A DNA stretch of 64,000 nucleotides from Ornithodoros turicata (Eukaryota > Arthropoda > Arachnida > Ixodida > Argasidae). Position 1 is the stretch's first letter. Every line of letters starts with the position of its first letter. Below are positions 63,101 to 64,000 of the stretch, piece by piece. The translations under genes were made by a program, and so were the position numbers. The stretch is from contig NC_088203.1 of assembly GCF_037126465.1 (NCBI RefSeq), positions 81,192,168-81,256,167 of the forward strand, in the 5' to 3' direction. The notes beneath the pieces are model-generated. The model searched no databases. It was not told where the DNA came from and saw nothing but the letters and a program-made list of their open reading frames with translations.

Positions 63101-64000
63101 TTCAATTCAAAGCCCTCTGCGAGGACATGATTCAATCGTAATATCACATTCCATAAAAAAATGATTGAATCCGAGATGACTCTTCAAGAAACGTGGTTAC
63201 ATCGAAATATAAATCCTACCATGGAATGGCCGCCCCAATGACATTCCAATGGAATTCCCAAGCCTCTAGTGCGGATTTGTATTGTTGACTGATTCAATGA
63301 GCCACACAATTAGTAAGCCAATCTTCCTTAACGTTTTGCCTTACTATTCCCTGTTTCGTTAATTTACCGATTCGCTTTATCTTCCCCAACAAGTGTGTGT
63401 GTGTTTGTAATATTGACCCCATGAGATGAGCCACAGAAGATTGCTTACTCATCTCCCTAAACTTTCCCTAAGCGTTTAGCCGGCTTGTTAAATTAAATTC
63501 AGGATTTCCTATCCGCAACACTGATGAAAATCGCGCATTCAGAGCACGGTATGCGTTAATGGTTAACGGTGTTAACGTTAACCTGAAAAATAACCCCGAG
63601 AAGATAAGTCAGTGACAGTCACGCCTCTTAGTGAGCAGGCATAACAGATGGGTTCTCAACAGCAAGAAAGTCATCTCGTAGAGTCGAGAAAATCGAGCGA
63701 TATCGACTACAACGAAGGTTCGCTTACAAATATAACAGCACAGCCAATCCCTCCTGGTCGAATTGTGGTTAGAAACCCCGTCGCAGTAGACTTTTCAAGG
63801 ACTCTGTGCTACATGGGAATGAATAAACATATCATTTAAGGAACGCTTGGCGGATCGTCTGTGCCTTTTAGCTCTTATCACTTACCTGGTACATGAACTT
63901 GTTTTCATCAGTTATGTCGAAGTCAACCGAACGAGGGGTGCTATAGCCGTTTGTAGCGGACACAGTGAGCATCATCGAGACATGAGGTCTGTACGTCACG
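59989..64000 (-). CDS. A2M/TEP-family gene 2, 3' part, runs off the window
   Basis: Seven exons on the minus strand: 64000-63886 (partial), 63808-63728, 61653-61541, 61294-61207, 61135-61070, 60465-60363, 60116-59989 (TAA). Each complete exon has exactly the length and phase of its gene 1 counterpart, and the translation is about 80-85% identical (for example FRFRQNRIAVVGNLRPAPV). They cover the CUB-like region and the receptor-binding domain of an A2M/TEP-type secreted protein. Donor GTACGT versus GTATGT in gene 1 confirms the unusual GGT exon end. The thioester region is outside the window, so whether gene 2 keeps GCGEQ is unknown. No stops or frameshifts were seen; it looks functional. Confidence 0.9.
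60363..60465 (-). CDS. Gene 2 exon, receptor-binding domain end
   Basis: VTPTGSCFRFRQNRIAVVGN then LRPAPVTVTDYYNS, 103 bp. Confidence 0.92.
61070..61135 (-). CDS. Gene 2 exon, receptor-binding domain
   Basis: LLCSGGVLAYTVGANSLMIL plus LE, 66 bp. Confidence 0.88.
61207..61294 (-). CDS. Gene 2 exon, receptor-binding domain
   Basis: ARTVVIDVTLLSGYTVDVAS, 88 bp, donor GGT|GTACGT. Confidence 0.88.
61541..61653 (-). CDS. Gene 2 exon, linker to receptor-binding domain
   Basis: VKYSLNVNSLRPSNTFQV to SDCSAADVTICV, 113 bp as in gene 1. Confidence 0.88.
61931..62143. repeat. Inverted pair of Penelope-type termini in a gene 2 intron
   Basis: Arms 61931-62018 and 62056-62143 are inverse (AACTGTTTACTATAT, CATAAAAACAAGACTTTCG). 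Read outward from the centre, each has CCTGAAGAAG, a GC-rich stem (GTGCAG-CCTA-CTGCAC in the left copy) and GAAAG, the hammerhead core layout with intact CUGAAGA. The centre is TTCTTC-rich. Confidence 0.7.
62262..62556. repeat. Palindrome of retroposon tails in a gene 2 intron
   Basis: The left arm has (GAT)n, TTTCATCGCCAGGGGCGATA, CCCCATTGCTGCTGCTGG and AGTATCACGAATCTCCCAAA; the right arm is the inverse, ending (ATC)n. It contains the tail also seen at 49240. Arms about 135 bp, loop about 25 bp. Confidence 0.85.
62557..63727. other. Gene 2 intron, no gene recognised
   Basis: A 112-codon plus-strand frame starts at 62528 inside the palindrome and lacks motifs. Several ATTCAATCC-like short words recur near 63060-63180. 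Nothing else is identified. Confidence 0.5.
63728..63808 (-). CDS. Gene 2 exon, CUB-like region
   Basis: HRVLEKSTATGFLTTI then RPGGIGCAVIF, 27 codons, donor TTT|GTAAGC. Confidence 0.88.
63886..64000 (-). CDS. Gene 2 exon, partial
   Basis: TYRPHVSMMLTVSATNGYS to DENKFMYQ, donor CAG|GTAAGT; the 5' part lies beyond the window. Confidence 0.88.

Overview
The window looks like nuclear DNA of an arthropod, most likely a tick or a close chelicerate relative. Genes are split into short exons with GT-AG introns. Most of the sequence is layered transposable-element debris: LINE 3' ends with a C-rich tail after AATAAACAT, a tRNA-derived SINE, Penelope-like fragments, hAT, Tc1/mariner-like and TTAA-flanked elements. 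The only clear host genes are alpha-2-macroglobulin (A2M)/TEP-family immune genes. The species call is inference; there is no rRNA, tRNA gene or mitochondrial marker to fix it.

Layout. 1-3.5 kb: tandem and inverted repeats and an 897-bp palindromic TA-flanked element. 3.55-19.03 kb: a giant imperfect foldback. Its arms (about 3,557-10,095 and 13,185-19,030) are inverted copies of each other, enclosing a unique centre that holds two small ORFs, one with a Walker A P-loop. The left arm is interrupted by a decayed Ty3/Gypsy retrotransposon, the right arm by a three-exon piggyBac-type transposase gene flanked on both sides by a repeated 18-bp dyad. 19-22.3 kb: a pogo/Tigger-like end, a 151-bp tandem repeat and nested palindromes.

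22.9-47.0 kb: an A2M/TEP-family gene on the minus strand (gene 1). Fourteen exons join in phase and cover the macroglobulin region before the thioester domain, the thioester domain, the CUB-like region and the receptor-binding domain. The thioester motif has lost its Cys and Gln, and the N-terminal macroglobulin domains (MG1 to about MG6) are absent here. A possible signal-peptide exon lies just upstream, but its phase does not match. Introns are filled with palindromic elements.

47-59.4 kb: intergenic and repetitive: nested hAT elements (one with a perfect 8-bp target duplication), a LINE 3' end, a SINE, a Penelope-like fragment, and a LINE whose ORF1 start is inverted against its truncated ORF2. 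59.4-64.0 kb: the 3' part of a second, tandemly duplicated A2M/TEP gene (gene 2, minus strand). It has seven exons of identical length and phase to gene 1 and runs off the right edge. Comparing the paralogues gives empty-site evidence for several insertions in gene 1.

The most unusual items are the giant foldback with its P-loop ORF, the spaced TGTACAG dyads flanking the piggyBac gene, the thioester-less tandem A2M genes, and hammerhead-ribozyme-like cores in Penelope-type termini.
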